Source: Thioalkalivibrio versutus (GTDB lineage Bacteria; Pseudomonadota; Gammaproteobacteria; Ectothiorhodospirales; Ectothiorhodospiraceae). From it: a stretch of DNA of 64,000 bases. Below the pieces are notes generated by a model. That model had not been told where the DNA came from. It was given only the letters and a program-made list of their open reading frames with translations, and did no database searches. Location: assembly GCF_001999325.1 (NCBI RefSeq), contig NZ_MVAR01000015.1, positions 128,687 to 192,686 of the forward strand, written 5' to 3'. This document shows positions 16,362 through 24,984 of this stretch, piece by piece. Each line of letters starts with the position of its first letter. The first letter of the stretch is position 1. Position numbers and translations under genes: made by a program.

Positions 16362-17366
16362 ATGAAGACACTTTCCGGATTCCGCATCACGGCGATCGCC
16401 GCCTGTGCGGCGATCGCGTTCGGGGCCTCGGCGCCTGCGCTGGCCGATACGGACTATTCGCAGTACCGCGACGTGTTCGAGCCGCTGCCGGCGCTGCCGC
16501 CGATCCCGGCGGACAATTCGATGACGGAGGAGAAGATCGAACTGGGCAAGATGCTGTTCTTCGAACCGCGCATCTCCAGTTCGGGCGTGATCTCCTGCGC
16601 GACCTGCCACAACCCTGCGCTGGGCTGGGCGGACCGTATCCCGCGCGCGGTGGGGCATGATGGCCAGGTCGGCGAGCGCAACACCCCGACGGTGCTGAAC
16701 TCCGGCTTCTTCACGGCGCAGTTCTGGGATGGCCGCGAGGACGACCTGGAAGGCCAGGCTCTGGGTCCGATCCAGGACGCGATCGAGATGGCGATGCCGC
16801 TGGAGGACGCAATCGAGCGTCTGGAAGAGTTCAACGAGTACCAGGAGAAGTTCCAGGCCGCCTATCCGGACTATGACGGTGACAACGTGATCAATGCCGA
16901 TCACGTGGCCCATGCGCTGGCGACCTTCCAGCGCACGCTGAACACCCCGAACTCGCCGCTGGACCGCTGGCTGGTTGGGGACGAGGGCGCGATGAGCGAG
17001 CAGCAAATGCGCGGCATGAAGCTGTTCGCGGATAACGGCTGCGTCGCCTGCCACCGTGGCCCGGCACTCACCGACAGCCACTTCCATCGCATCCAGGTGC
17101 CGGGGTCGGAAGACGAGGGCCGTTACCTGGTGACCGGGGAGGAGAGTGATCGCTTTGCCTTCAAGACCCCGACCCTGCGCAACGTGGCCCTGACCTACCC
17201 CTACATGAACAACGGCGAGACCGCGACGCTGGACGAGGCGATCCGCATCATGGGGCAGGAGATGCTGGGCATGGAGTTTAGCGACGATGAAGTCGCGGAC
17301 CTGGAGGCCTTCATGCACGCGCTGACCGGTGACATGCCGCAGTTCGAGATCCCGTCACTGCCGTAA
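16362..17366 (+). CDS. ccp: Di-haem cytochrome c peroxidase
   Basis: The 334-residue periplasmic enzyme reduces H2O2 with electrons from small c-type cytochromes. A signal peptide ends at APALA (residue 28). Haem motifs are CATCH (79-83, low-potential peroxidatic haem) and CVACH (227-231, electron-entry haem). ERNTPTVLNSGFFTAQFWDG and KTPTLRNVALTYPYMNNG are strongly conserved in bacterial CCP/MauG-like proteins. Length and two haems fit classical CcpA. An FNR box upstream and a strong terminator downstream make it a single-gene unit. Confidence 0.94.
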   Translation: MKTLSGFRITAIAACAAIAFGASAPALADTDYSQYRDVFEPLPALPPIPADNSMTEEKIELGKMLFFEPRISSSGVISCATCHNPALGWADRIPRAVGHDGQVGERNTPTVLNSGFFTAQFWDGREDDLEGQALGPIQDAIEMAMPLEDAIERLEEFNEYQEKFQAAYPDYDGDNVINADHVAHALATFQRTLNTPNSPLDRWLVGDEGAMSEQQMRGMKLFADNGCVACHRGPALTDSHFHRIQVPGSEDEGRYLVTGEESDRFAFKTPTLRNVALTYPYMNNGETATLDEAIRIMGQEMLGMEFSDDEVADLEAFMHALTGDMPQFEIPSLP

Positions 17367-17393
17367 GCGACCGGTTGCCACTGGCGATGACAA

Positions 17394-17423
17394 GCCCCCT
17401 CCGGGTCCGGAGGGGGCTTTTTT
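17394..17423 (+). terminator. Rho-independent terminator of ccp
   Basis: An 11-base arm GCCCCCTCCGG (17394-17404) pairs with 17407-17417 and is followed by six T (17418-17423). It lies 27 bases after the ccp stop and also separates the convergent DUF4399 gene. Confidence 0.92.
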
Positions 17424-17430
17424 GTGCCGC

Positions 17431-17880
17431 CTATTCGACGGTGATGGTGATCCTGTCGGAGGTCACTGGCGGGTCGAAGCTGAGGTGGCGGTAGTCCATG
17501 AAGAGCAATTGCAGGGTGTGAGTACCCGGCTCCAGTTCGATCTCGCCTTCGGTCTGACCGCCTCCGAAGTGGCGCTTGTGGTCGGAGAAGGGGAGCGAGG
17601 CATCCAGGTCGACCTCGTCCAGCGGCTGGTTCACCAGCAGGTGGTGATGCCCGGTGTTGTCGGCCTCGACGCCGGCCGGGGCCACGCCCATGCCGCGCAG
17701 GCCCATCTGGATCCGCACGGGACTTTCGACGGTGTCGCCATCCTGCGGGCTGATGAAGTACACCTCGGCCCCTTCGGGCGCTGGAACGCGGTCCGTGCTG
17801 GCCGCACTGCTTGCGGCCAGGGCGAATCCTCCAGTGACCAGAGCGATGGTCGCGAGGCGGGTGAGCGAAACGGATTTCAT
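17431..17880 (-). CDS. DUF4399 periplasmic protein
   Basis: This 149-residue secreted protein has a signal peptide of about 27 residues (ALAASSAAS). The central GMGVAPAGVEADNTGHHHLL with its His triplet is the signature of DUF4399 and could bind metal. FSDHKRHFGGGQTEGEIEL and an immunoglobulin-like C-terminal strand set (LLFMDYRHLSFDPPVTSDR) follow. ATG 17880 has an AAGGAG site 5 bases upstream; the GTG just before is less likely. Function is unknown. Confidence 0.88.
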   Translation of the reverse strand: MKSVSLTRLATIALVTGGFALAASSAASTDRVPAPEGAEVYFISPQDGDTVESPVRIQMGLRGMGVAPAGVEADNTGHHHLLVNQPLDEVDLDASLPFSDHKRHFGGGQTEGEIELEPGTHTLQLLFMDYRHLSFDPPVTSDRITITVE

Positions 17881-18022
17881 CACGACTCCTTCGGGCGATA
17901 GGGCCCGTGTGTTGGCCTGTCTCGAGTATAGCCGGCGGAAACCGGGCTGCCGGGTTATCGCCCTGTAGCGTTCTGCTACCCTAGGCGCCTTTGCTCACTA
18001 CCCGTAATCGAGTGTCCCGCGC

Positions 18023-19429
18023 ATGAGTTTCCGTACCCGTTTTGCCCCCAGTCCCACCGGTTATCTGCACATTGGTGGTGCCCGCACCGCATTGTTCTCC
18101 TGGTTGTACACCCGTCATCACGGCGGCGACTTCGTGCTCCGCATCGAGGACACCGATCTCGAGCGCAGCACTGCGGAGTCGGTGAACGCGATCCTGGAAG
18201 GCATGAACTGGCTGGGTCTGACTTACGATCAGGGCCCGTTCTATCAGACCGAGCGCTTCGACCGGTACCGGGAAGTGATCGATCAGCTGATGGCCGCCGG
18301 GCATGCCTACCGCTGCTACTGCTCGAAGGAAGAGCTGGACGCGATGCGCGAGGAGCAAAAGGCGCGCAAGGAGAAGCCGCGCTACGACGGTCGCTGCCGC
18401 GCCCGTACCGAGCCGCGCGAGGGCGTGGAGCCAGTCATTCGCTTTCGTACGCCGGACGAGGGCGTGACGGTCGTTGACGACATGGTGCGCGGGAAGGTCG
18501 CGTTCCAGAATCACGAGCTGGATGACCTCATCATCGCCCGCTCGGATGGCTCGCCGACCTACAACCTGACGGTGGTGGTCGACGACATGGACATGGGCAT
18601 CACCCACGTGGTGCGCGGCGACGATCACCTGAACAACACGCCGCGCCAGATCAACATCCTCAAGGCGCTGGGCGTGGAGCCGCCGCGCTATGGCCACCTG
18701 CCGATGATCATGGGCCCGGATGGTGCCAAGTTGTCCAAACGCCACGGCGCGGTGTCGGTCATGCAGTACCGCGACGAGGGCTACCTGCCGGAGGCACTGC
18801 TCAACTATCTGGTGCGCCTGGGCTGGGCGCATGGCGACCAGGAGATCTTCGGACTGGACGAACTGGTTCGGCTGTTCGACATCAAGGACGTGAACCAGTC
18901 CGCCTCCGCCATCAACCCGGACAAGCTCCTGTGGCTGAACCAGCATTACATCAAGACGCTGGACCCGGACCACGTCGCGCTGGAACTGGGCTGGCACCTG
19001 GGGCAGCTGGGGATCGATCCCTCCGAAGGGCCGGAACTGCGCGACGTGGTCATCGCGCAGCGCGAACGGGCGCGTACCCTGCGCGAGATGGCCGAGAACA
19101 GCGTGTATTTCTATCGCGAGTTCGAGGACTACGACGAGAAGGCGGCGCGCAAGCAGCTGACCGCCGAGGCGCAGCCCGTGCTGCAAACCCTGCACGATGG
19201 CTTCAGCGCTCTCGGGGCGTGGGAGAAGGAGGCGCTGCACGAGGTGGTGGTGCACACCGGCGAGCGTCTGGAGCTCAAGCTCGGCAAGGTGGCGCAGCCC
19301 TTGCGTGTGGCCCTTACCGGCGGCACGGTGTCCCCGCCCATCGATGACACGTTGGTGCTCATTGGTCGCGAGCGCGTTCTGGCCCGTATCGACCGTGCGT
19401 TGCAGAAAATTTCCGCCGCAGCGGGTTGA
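18023..19429 (+). CDS. gltX: Glutamyl-tRNA synthetase
   Basis: The 468-residue class I synthetase charges tRNA-Glu. The HIGH-type motif is in [21 protein letters not shown] cut short here (HIGG near residue 15), and the KMSKS-type motif KLSKRHG lies near 236-242. CYCSKEE and the later Cys near 129 fit the zinc-binding insert of bacterial GluRS. Its stop codon lies inside the -35 box of the tRNA-Ala promoter. tRNA-Glu follows 400 bases on. Confidence 0.97.
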   Translation: MSFRTRFAPSPTGYLHIGGARTALFSWLYTRHHGGDFVLRIEDTDLERSTAESVNAILEGMNWLGLTYDQGPFYQTERFDRYREVIDQLMAAGHAYRCYCSKEELDAMREEQKARKEKPRYDGRCRARTEPREGVEPVIRFRTPDEGVTVVDDMVRGKVAFQNHELDDLIIARSDGSPTYNLTVVVDDMDMGITHVVRGDDHLNNTPRQINILKALGVEPPRYGHLPMIMGPDGAKLSKRHGAVSVMQYRDEGYLPEALLNYLVRLGWAHGDQEIFGLDELVRLFDIKDVNQSASAINPDKLLWLNQHYIKTLDPDHVALELGWHLGQLGIDPSEGPELRDVVIAQRERARTLREMAENSVYFYREFEDYDEKAARKQLTAEAQPVLQTLHDGFSALGAWEKEALHEVVVHTGERLELKLGKVAQPLRVALTGGTVSPPIDDTLVLIGRERVLARIDRALQKISAAAG

Positions 19430-19454
19430 CACATTTGGGGGTGCTGGCTACAGT
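19426..19454 (+). promoter_or_regulatory. Sigma-70 promoter of tRNA-Ala
   Basis: A perfect -35 TTGACA (19426-19431) and a -10 TACAGT (19449-19454) are spaced by 17 bases. The expected start point is near 19461, about 11 bases before the tRNA. The -35 box overlaps the gltX stop codon. Confidence 0.85.
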
Positions 19455-19471
19455 ACGCGCTCGCCTGACAC

Positions 19472-19547
19472 GGGGCCATAGCTCAGCTGGGAGAGCGCCT
19501 GCATGGCATGCAGGAGGTCGGCGGTTCGATCCCGCCTGGCTCCACCA
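19472..19547 (+). tRNA. tRNA-Ala (GGC)
   Basis: A 76-base cloverleaf: acceptor GGGGCCA pairs with TGGCTCC, including the G3:U70 pair that identifies alanine tRNAs. The anticodon stem CCTGC/GCAGG holds loop ATGGCAT with anticodon GGC. GGTTCGATCC forms the T arm. CCA is encoded. Confidence 0.97.
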
Positions 19548-19571
19548 CTCAGGGGTACTGCGAGTTCATTA

Positions 19572-19796
19572 ATGCATCGTTTTGGAGTCATATCGCTCTA
19601 CGTTGGATTGGTGCTGGCAGTGATCGGATTGATCGGCGGATTCGGGCTGATGCTCACCGGGGAACAGACCTGGTCGAAGCCCCTCATCGCGCTGGTGCCG
19701 GTCGGGTTTTTGCTGGTGTTCAACGGTCTGGTGACGACGCTTCTGCATCGCGCACCAGGTAGCGAGGAAGACCGGCCCAAGGGCCCACCCGAGTAA
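19572..19796 (+). CDS. Small two-helix membrane protein
   Basis: This 74-residue frame between the two tRNA genes starts MHRFGVISLYVGLV. It has two hydrophobic helices (about 5-30 and 38-60) and a charged C-terminus (APGSEEDRPKGPPE). There is no strong ribosome-binding sequence near ATG 19572. The helix-hinge-helix pattern and codon use look protein-like, but I recognise no family. Confidence 0.55.
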   Translation: MHRFGVISLYVGLVLAVIGLIGGFGLMLTGEQTWSKPLIALVPVGFLLVFNGLVTTLLHRAPGSEEDRPKGPPE

Positions 19797-19827
19797 GACG
19801 GAAGTAAGAAGAAGACGTTGCCTCTAC

Positions 19828-19903
19828 GTCCCCATCGTCTAGAGGCCTAGGACACCGCCCTTTCACGGCGGCGACCGGGGTTCGAATCCCCGTGGGGACG
19901 CCA
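19828..19903 (+). tRNA. tRNA-Glu (UUC)
   Basis: A 76-base cloverleaf: acceptor GTCCCCA pairs with TGGGGAC. The anticodon stem CCGCC/GGCGG holds loop CTTTCAC with anticodon TTC. GGTTCGAATCC forms the T arm and CCA is encoded. Its synthetase gene gltX is just upstream. Confidence 0.97.
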
Positions 19904-19910
19904 TATCCCG

Positions 19911-19942
19911 AAAAGGCCCGAACCGCAAGGTTCGGGCCTTTT
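19911..19942 (+). terminator. Rho-independent terminator after tRNA-Glu
   Basis: A 14-bp stem (AAAAGGCCCGAACC, 19911-19924, with 19929-19942) has a GCAA tetraloop and ends in TTTTCTTTT. The A/T-rich ends could let it work on both strands, also serving the convergent regulator gene. Confidence 0.93.
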
Positions 19943-20008
19943 CTTTTGTGGTGTTGGGATCACACCGGTAGCGCCTTGGCCGCCGGGCGCTTGTCCCGGC
20001 GGCTGATG

Positions 20009-23000
20009 TCAGGCGAGGCGGGGATCGCGCTGGCGGGGTTCGTCGGGGTGCGGGCGCGGGATGATGCAGTGGTTAATACGCGAGAGTTCGCGTTCGGCCC
20101 AGGATTGCACCTGGGGGTCGCTGGCGAATCGGGCGTAATCGAGCAGGGCCTGGCGTTCGATGTTGGGGTTGCCCTGTTCGTGGGCGATGCGGCGCGCGCT
20201 TTCCAGTTCCTGCCAGCCGTTGTCGTCTTTCCCGTCGCTGTTGGCGAGCAGGGCGACGGCGCGCAACCGGCGGATGGCCGGTTCGAAGGCGAGGTCGCCG
20301 CGCTTGCGACAGCCTGCAAGCGCCTCGTCGGCCATCGCCAGGCGCTGTTCGGGCGCGATGTCGCTGGCTTCCAGGGCGTCCAGCAGGATGAGCTGGAAGA
20401 TGGTGTTGACGCCATCCATGATGTGGCGCATCGCCTCGACCTGCTGTTCGATGGCCTGGTAGGCATCGGCTTGGCCCTGCCGGGCCAGGGCCCAACTCTC
20501 GAGGGTGATGCCGGCGGCGCGCCACAGTGGGTAGTCGTACTCGCGGGCGATGGAGAGCGCGTGGCGCGCTGCGGGCAGCGCGGATTCCGGATCGCTGGAG
20601 TAGAAACCGAGTACCGAGCGGAAGGCATGCACGAAGGCCTCGGTGGGCCGATGGCCGAGCTGGTCTGCCTGTTTGCACGCGGCATCCATTTCGGTCCAGG
20701 CGCGCGCGTGATTTCCCAGATGGAGCAACGTCCAGGCCATGAAGCCCCGGGCGCTGATGGCCGGGTTTTCAGTATGGCGCGCCACCAGGGTTGCGTGGTC
20801 GGCGTCGCGATAGAGCTTGACCGCCCGCGTCTGGTGTTCCAGCGCCTCGCCGAAGCGGCCGGTCCAGAAGTGGGTGTTGCCCTGGACATAATGGGCCGCG
20901 ATCCGCAGCAGGCGGTCGCCGGAGCGCTCGGCCAGTTGCTCCATCTCCGCGGCGAGGCGATGGGCCTCCTGGAATCCATGCCAGGAGCCGGCGCCGTGCC
21001 ACAGGCCCCAGAGGACGCGGAAGTACTGCACCGGGTCCTGTTCCGGGGCGGTCAGGCGCATGGCGCGTTCGAAGATGTCGTTGACCGTGCGCGAACCGTA
21101 GCCCAGCAGGGCCAGGTTGGAGGCCCCCAGGCCGCCCAGGGCGCGCAGGGTGTCATGTTCGTGGGTCGCCGGATCGCCGCTCGCGTGGGCCTCTGGGTGG
21201 CGCTCCAGGCAGTCCAGCGCGTCCTCGAAGTAGTGCGAGGCCTCGGGCAGGATGCCGCGGGCGAAGGCGGCTTCGCCGGCCTGCAGCCAGGCGTTTACGG
21301 CTTCCGGATAGCGACCGGCGTGGTAAAGGTGGTTGGCGATGCGGCCCCAGTCGGCGGTCTGCATCCCATGCTCGCCGTCTTCCTGCATCAAGTCGGCCAG
21401 CTGGCCGTGCAGACGGGTGCGGTCGCTCAGCAGCATCGATTCGTAGGCTGCCTGGCGGAACAGGACGTGGCGGAAGCGATAGCGCACACCATCCACCATG
21501 CCGGCGGGTTCGATGAAACCCTTCCCGGTCAGGCGCGTCAGCTGGCGGCGGATGGTATCGGCGGGCTGGCCGCGCAGGCGGCTGAGGATTCGGGTATCGA
21601 AGTCGCGCCCGATGACTGCGGCGGAATGGGCCAGTTCGCGGGCACTGCCGAGCTGTTCCAGACGCGCGACCAGAAGATTGGAGAGCCCTGGCGGCAGGGT
21701 GTCCGGCAGCTGGCCGGTGCGGGCGGCCTCGAGGGCGTAACGCGTCAGTTCCTCGAGAAACAGGGGGACGCCTTCGCCGCGTTCGATCAGCTGCTCGCGC
21801 AGACCGCTCGCCAAGCGTCCGTTGGGGTCCAGGCGGTCCACCAGATCGTGCGCGGCGGCCGCGTCCAGGCCAAGCAGGCGGACGTGCTCAAGGGAAAGGT
21901 CGCGCCACGACGAGCGGAAGCTCATGCGCGCCGTCAGGATGGCCATGATCGGTCGGTGATGCAGGCGCTGGTACAGCCGCCGCAGGAACTCCGATGTACC
22001 CGAGTCCATCCAGTGCAGGTCGTCGCAGATGAGCAGTGTCGGACCATGGGCCGCCCGTCGGTGGACCAGTTCGACCAGGGTGTCGATAATGCGGTCGCGG
22101 TCCAGCCCCTCGTGGGCAAGGCTCTCGGGGCCGTCGGCTTCCGGGTGGGTCAGCCAATGGGCGAGGCGTGGTGCGAGTTCGGGGGGTGTGCCCACGGTCT
22201 TGAGGGCGCCTTCGAGGCGGCGCTGGCGGGCCTCGCGCAGGCTATCGTGTCCCATCCAGGTGGCGAAGGCCTGGCGTACGGGCGCCAGGAGCTGCCGGGT
22301 GCGATCCTCGCGGCACTTGAGCAGGTAGCGTGAGCGAGCCTGCCCGCGGACTTGCTGGTCGAGACCCCGGGCAAGCCGGCTCTTGCCCAGCCCGGCCTCA
22401 CCCTGGACCAGCACGAAGCGGACCTCGCCGCTCTCCAGGACCTGGTCCCAGTGTCCCCGAAGCTGTTGCAGTTCCTGACCCCGCCCGGTCAGGGGCGTCA
22501 GGTCGCGCAGGCTCTGTGCATCCACCCGGTCCAGCGGGCCGGGGTCGCCGGTGACGAGGTAGGCACCGGTGGCGTCCTCTGCCTCGCGGAAGCTGAAGTA
22601 CCCCGAGACACGGGCGTAGGTCGGTGCGCTGACGCGCAGGGTCCCGGGATCGGCGTGCTGCGCGCAGTCGTGGACGCGGGCGGTGAGCTGGCCGGTCGGA
22701 TCGGGCAGGTCAGGGTCGGCACCGGTGACGATCAGGTCGGTATCCACGGCCAGACGCAGCTGACAGTCGGCGGGGGCGGTCTCCAGCGCTTGCCAGGCGG
22801 CGTGCACGGCGTCGACGGTGGCCTCTTCGCGACCGGCCGGGTAGCCGAAATAAGCCAGCAGGCCGTGTCCGGGGGAGGGCACCACATGGCCATGATGCCT
22901 CAGCAGGACGAAGTCGACGTGTTCCAGGGCGCGGTTCACCTGCTGCTGCTGGATCTCGATGTCGGCTTCCGCGTCGGGCTGGACATGGCAGGCCACGACG

Positions 23001-23884
23001 GTGACCCGCCGACGTTCGGGGCGCAGGATGGCCGGTTCGGCCTCCTCGGTGTTGACGTGCTGGCTGCTGGCCTCGGCGCGTTCGGCGCCGAGGATTTCCT
23101 CGCGCGTGCGCGCCAGGAGTTCGCCGGGCGCCTTGCCGGCCTCGGCCTCGAGATGGGCATAGTGATCGAGCGCGCGCTTCGGATGACCACTGGCTGCAAG
23201 GGCCTTCATCAAGAGGTGGTGCAGGGTCTCGTCGTGTGGCTCCATCGCCAGCAGACGGTGCAGCTCGGCGAGCAGCGGCTCGCCCTCGTTGGGCTTGGCC
23301 AGTGCGACGAGGTTGTGGGTGATGAAGACGAGCAGATTTTGCCAGTGATGGTCGCGCTGGGCCTGGGCCCAGGCGGACAGTTCCGGGAGGTCCTGCAGGG
23401 CGCGCAGGCCCTCGAGGAAGTGCCCGCGGTAGTCGCAGACGATCGCCAGGTTCGGATGTGCGGCGGTGGCTGCGCGGCTTTCGGCGGTGCGTCGCTCGGC
23501 GCGGGTACGCTCGGCAGGTGGGGCGGTCGTCTCGCGGCCCTCGACGGTGCGGCGTTCGGCGCGGGCGCGATGCAGGGTGAGGAAGTCGATGCACGATCCC
23601 GGTTGTGGCTGGAAACGCACATAGCGGGGCGTAGTGTCGAGCAGGGGCGGGTCCCCGGCGGGGAGCTGGCGCCGCAGCTGAAACAGCCCCTGACGCAGGT
23701 TGACCCGGGCACTGTCGGCGTCCAGATCCGGCCAGAACAGGCGGGCCAGTTCCTCGCGCGGGATGCGCCGGGGGCTCTCGGCGGCCACATAGGTCAGGAG
23801 CAGGCCGAGCTTGGTCCCGGAAAGTGCGGGTATGTCACGGTCCTCCACGCGTACACCAACGGTCCCGAAGGTCGTGATTTCCAT
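20009..23884 (-). CDS. BTAD-type regulator with cyclase-like, AAA ATPase and TPR domains
   Basis: This 1291-residue multidomain protein starts with an OmpR-like winged helix plus BTAD repeats (about 1-265, opening MEITTFGTVGVRV and including LSGTKLGLLLTYVAAESPR). A degenerate adenylate/guanylate-cyclase-like domain follows (about 290-450); its start RRVTVVACHVQP lacks the metal-binding Asp. An AAA ATPase comes next, with Walker A GEAGLGKSRLARG near 490 and Walker B LLICDDLHWMD near 620. Helical TPR-like repeats run to the end. A 20-residue tandem repeat lies at 106-145. ATG 23884 is used; a TTG at 23893 is better spaced from GGGGAGG. Targets and signal are unknown. Confidence 0.85.
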   Translation of the reverse strand: MEITTFGTVGVRVEDRDIPALSGTKLGLLLTYVAAESPRRIPREELARLFWPDLDADSARVNLRQGLFQLRRQLPAGDPPLLDTTPRYVRFQPQPGSCIDFLTLHRARAERRTVEGRETTAPPAERTRAERRTAESRAATAAHPNLAIVCDYRGHFLEGLRALQDLPELSAWAQAQRDHHWQNLLVFITHNLVALAKPNEGEPLLAELHRLLAMEPHDETLHHLLMKALAASGHPKRALDHYAHLEAEAGKAPGELLARTREEILGAERAEASSQHVNTEEAEPAILRPERRRVTVVACHVQPDAEADIEIQQQQVNRALEHVDFVLLRHHGHVVPSPGHGLLAYFGYPAGREEATVDAVHAAWQALETAPADCQLRLAVDTDLIVTGADPDLPDPTGQLTARVHDCAQHADPGTLRVSAPTYARVSGYFSFREAEDATGAYLVTGDPGPLDRVDAQSLRDLTPLTGRGQELQQLRGHWDQVLESGEVRFVLVQGEAGLGKSRLARGLDQQVRGQARSRYLLKCREDRTRQLLAPVRQAFATWMGHDSLREARQRRLEGALKTVGTPPELAPRLAHWLTHPEADGPESLAHEGLDRDRIIDTLVELVHRRAAHGPTLLICDDLHWMDSGTSEFLRRLYQRLHHRPIMAILTARMSFRSSWRDLSLEHVRLLGLDAAAAHDLVDRLDPNGRLASGLREQLIERGEGVPLFLEELTRYALEAARTGQLPDTLPPGLSNLLVARLEQLGSARELAHSAAVIGRDFDTRILSRLRGQPADTIRRQLTRLTGKGFIEPAGMVDGVRYRFRHVLFRQAAYESMLLSDRTRLHGQLADLMQEDGEHGMQTADWGRIANHLYHAGRYPEAVNAWLQAGEAAFARGILPEASHYFEDALDCLERHPEAHASGDPATHEHDTLRALGGLGASNLALLGYGSRTVNDIFERAMRLTAPEQDPVQYFRVLWGLWHGAGSWHGFQEAHRLAAEMEQLAERSGDRLLRIAAHYVQGNTHFWTGRFGEALEHQTRAVKLYRDADHATLVARHTENPAISARGFMAWTLLHLGNHARAWTEMDAACKQADQLGHRPTEAFVHAFRSVLGFYSSDPESALPAARHALSIAREYDYPLWRAAGITLESWALARQGQADAYQAIEQQVEAMRHIMDGVNTIFQLILLDALEASDIAPEQRLAMADEALAGCRKRGDLAFEPAIRRLRAVALLANSDGKDDNGWQELESARRIAHEQGNPNIERQALLDYARFASDPQVQSWAERELSRINHCIIPRPHPDEPRQRDPRLA
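23450..23569 (-). repeat. In-frame 60-bp tandem duplication inside the BTAD regulator
   Basis: Two adjacent 60-base units encode RARAERRTVEGRETTAPPAE and RTRAERRTAESRAATAAHPN. They form a charged insert between the winged helix and the BTAD helical repeats. A recent slippage or unequal-exchange event is the simplest origin. Confidence 0.75.
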
Positions 23885-24037
23885 ATGCGCCAAAGAGGCC
23901 TCCCCTCGTCTTCTTCGGCAGTCTTTCGCTGCCATTCGTGACCCGGTCAAATGACCCGGTGACCGTGCCTACGGCGCGGTCCCGGGGCCGACCGAATGTC
24001 CGCCCGACTCGATTGTAACGGCATTCCGCGGTCGGGG

Positions 24038-24529
24038 TTAGTCGATGCGTATGGTCGCGTAGCCCTGATGCTCGTAACCCATAATCGACAGGAAAGTATT
24101 GCCGACCATGTGGATGCCGGGCAATAGGTCGTCTGGTTCGAGCTCGAAGCGCCGCGTGGCGATGTTGCAGGCCTCCATGTGAATGCCATCCAGTTCCAGC
24201 AAGCCCTCCAGGCGCTCATGGATATGGCGCACCGCGGAGACGTCCTCGAGATCCAGGTGATCGGTGGAGCGGGCGATCAGGCCGGCCGCTCCACCACGGA
24301 AGGCGAAGACCATTTCCGGCTCCAGGCCCTGGCGCTGCATGTCGTCATAGGTCTCGCGGATCACGCTGAGGCGGGCAATCAGGCGTTCCGGTTCGGCAAT
24401 GGTGATGTCCCAGAGGATGCGTCCCGTGTCCATGCCGGCGATGGCGCGCTGGTCGCCGGGCTTGTCAGCGAGTGCCAGGCCGGGGATCAGCAGGGTGCAC
24501 ACCAGGAAGGAGGCGAGAAGGCGTTGCAT
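24038..24529 (-). CDS. Periplasmic DsrE/DsrF-like protein
   Basis: The 163-residue protein has a signal peptide (residues 1-21, ending GLALA) and a DsrE-like fold. The fold is indicated by KPGDQRAIAGMD..., the strand/helix pattern ILWDITIAEPERL, FAFRGGAAGLIAR and a Cys in GIHMEACNIATRRF. That Cys sits where DsrE/TusD-type proteins carry their sulfur-binding cysteine. DsrE proteins relay sulfane sulfur; secreted versions are poorly characterised. No other dsr gene is in the window. Confidence 0.8.
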   Translation of the reverse strand: MQRLLASFLVCTLLIPGLALADKPGDQRAIAGMDTGRILWDITIAEPERLIARLSVIRETYDDMQRQGLEPEMVFAFRGGAAGLIARSTDHLDLEDVSAVRHIHERLEGLLELDGIHMEACNIATRRFELEPDDLLPGIHMVGNTFLSIMGYEHQGYATIRID

Positions 24530-24703
24530 GGCGTTCGTCCCTTTTGCGAATGTCCTGTCTCAAGGGTAGCAGGCCAGGGAAACACTGCATGAATGACATG
24601 CATCGGTGTTTTCCCCGATTCTGCGATGCAGGGTTCCGGGTACGAACGTCAGGGGAGTGATGGAAGGCCGGATCGGGAAAGCGGTCCGGCCTTTACATGC
24701 CGC

Positions 24704-24967
24704 TCAGTGGCCGTGGTGGCCCTTGTGCAGGTATTCCACGCCGTCGAGGCTCTGGATCTCGATTTCTCGGACCGGGGTAAAGCGCGAGGCGCCCGGGCCC
24801 GTGATTTCCTCGGTGACACGGATGCGGAAGGGGGCCACGCAGTTCAGCAACTGGCCAACAAAGCGCTTGCCGTCGTGGGTCACACGCACGGGAGTGGTCT
24901 CGTCGTAGCGGCTGAAGTTGTAGCTGACATTCTTCGGGTAGTACAGATTCTGTTCGGAAAAGGTCAT
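24704..24967 (-). CDS. Small conserved-looking protein with His-rich tail
   Basis: This 87-residue soluble protein starts MTFSEQNLYYPKNVSYNF. It has a compact beta-rich pattern (VRVTHDGKRFVGQLLNCV, then FRIRVTEEITG) and ends HKGHHGH, which could bind metal. It lies 17 bases downstream of the photolyase stop on the same strand and may be the last gene of that unit. No strong ribosome site is seen. I do not recognise a family. Confidence 0.6.
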   Translation of the reverse strand: MTFSEQNLYYPKNVSYNFSRYDETTPVRVTHDGKRFVGQLLNCVAPFRIRVTEEITGPGASRFTPVREIEIQSLDGVEYLHKGHHGH

Positions 24968-24984
24968 GGTTGGGCCTGTCTGGG

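Noticed and set aside
17981..19432. 483-residue minus-strand frame antisense to gltX
   Set aside because: It mirrors gltX, whose motifs and length are unmistakable; the antisense product shows only low-complexity His/Val/Arg-rich sequence.
19892..23941. Long plus-strand frames (about 813 and 529 residues) opposite the BTAD regulator
   Set aside because: Shadow frames in high-GC DNA; the minus strand carries recognisable winged-helix, Walker and TPR motifs.
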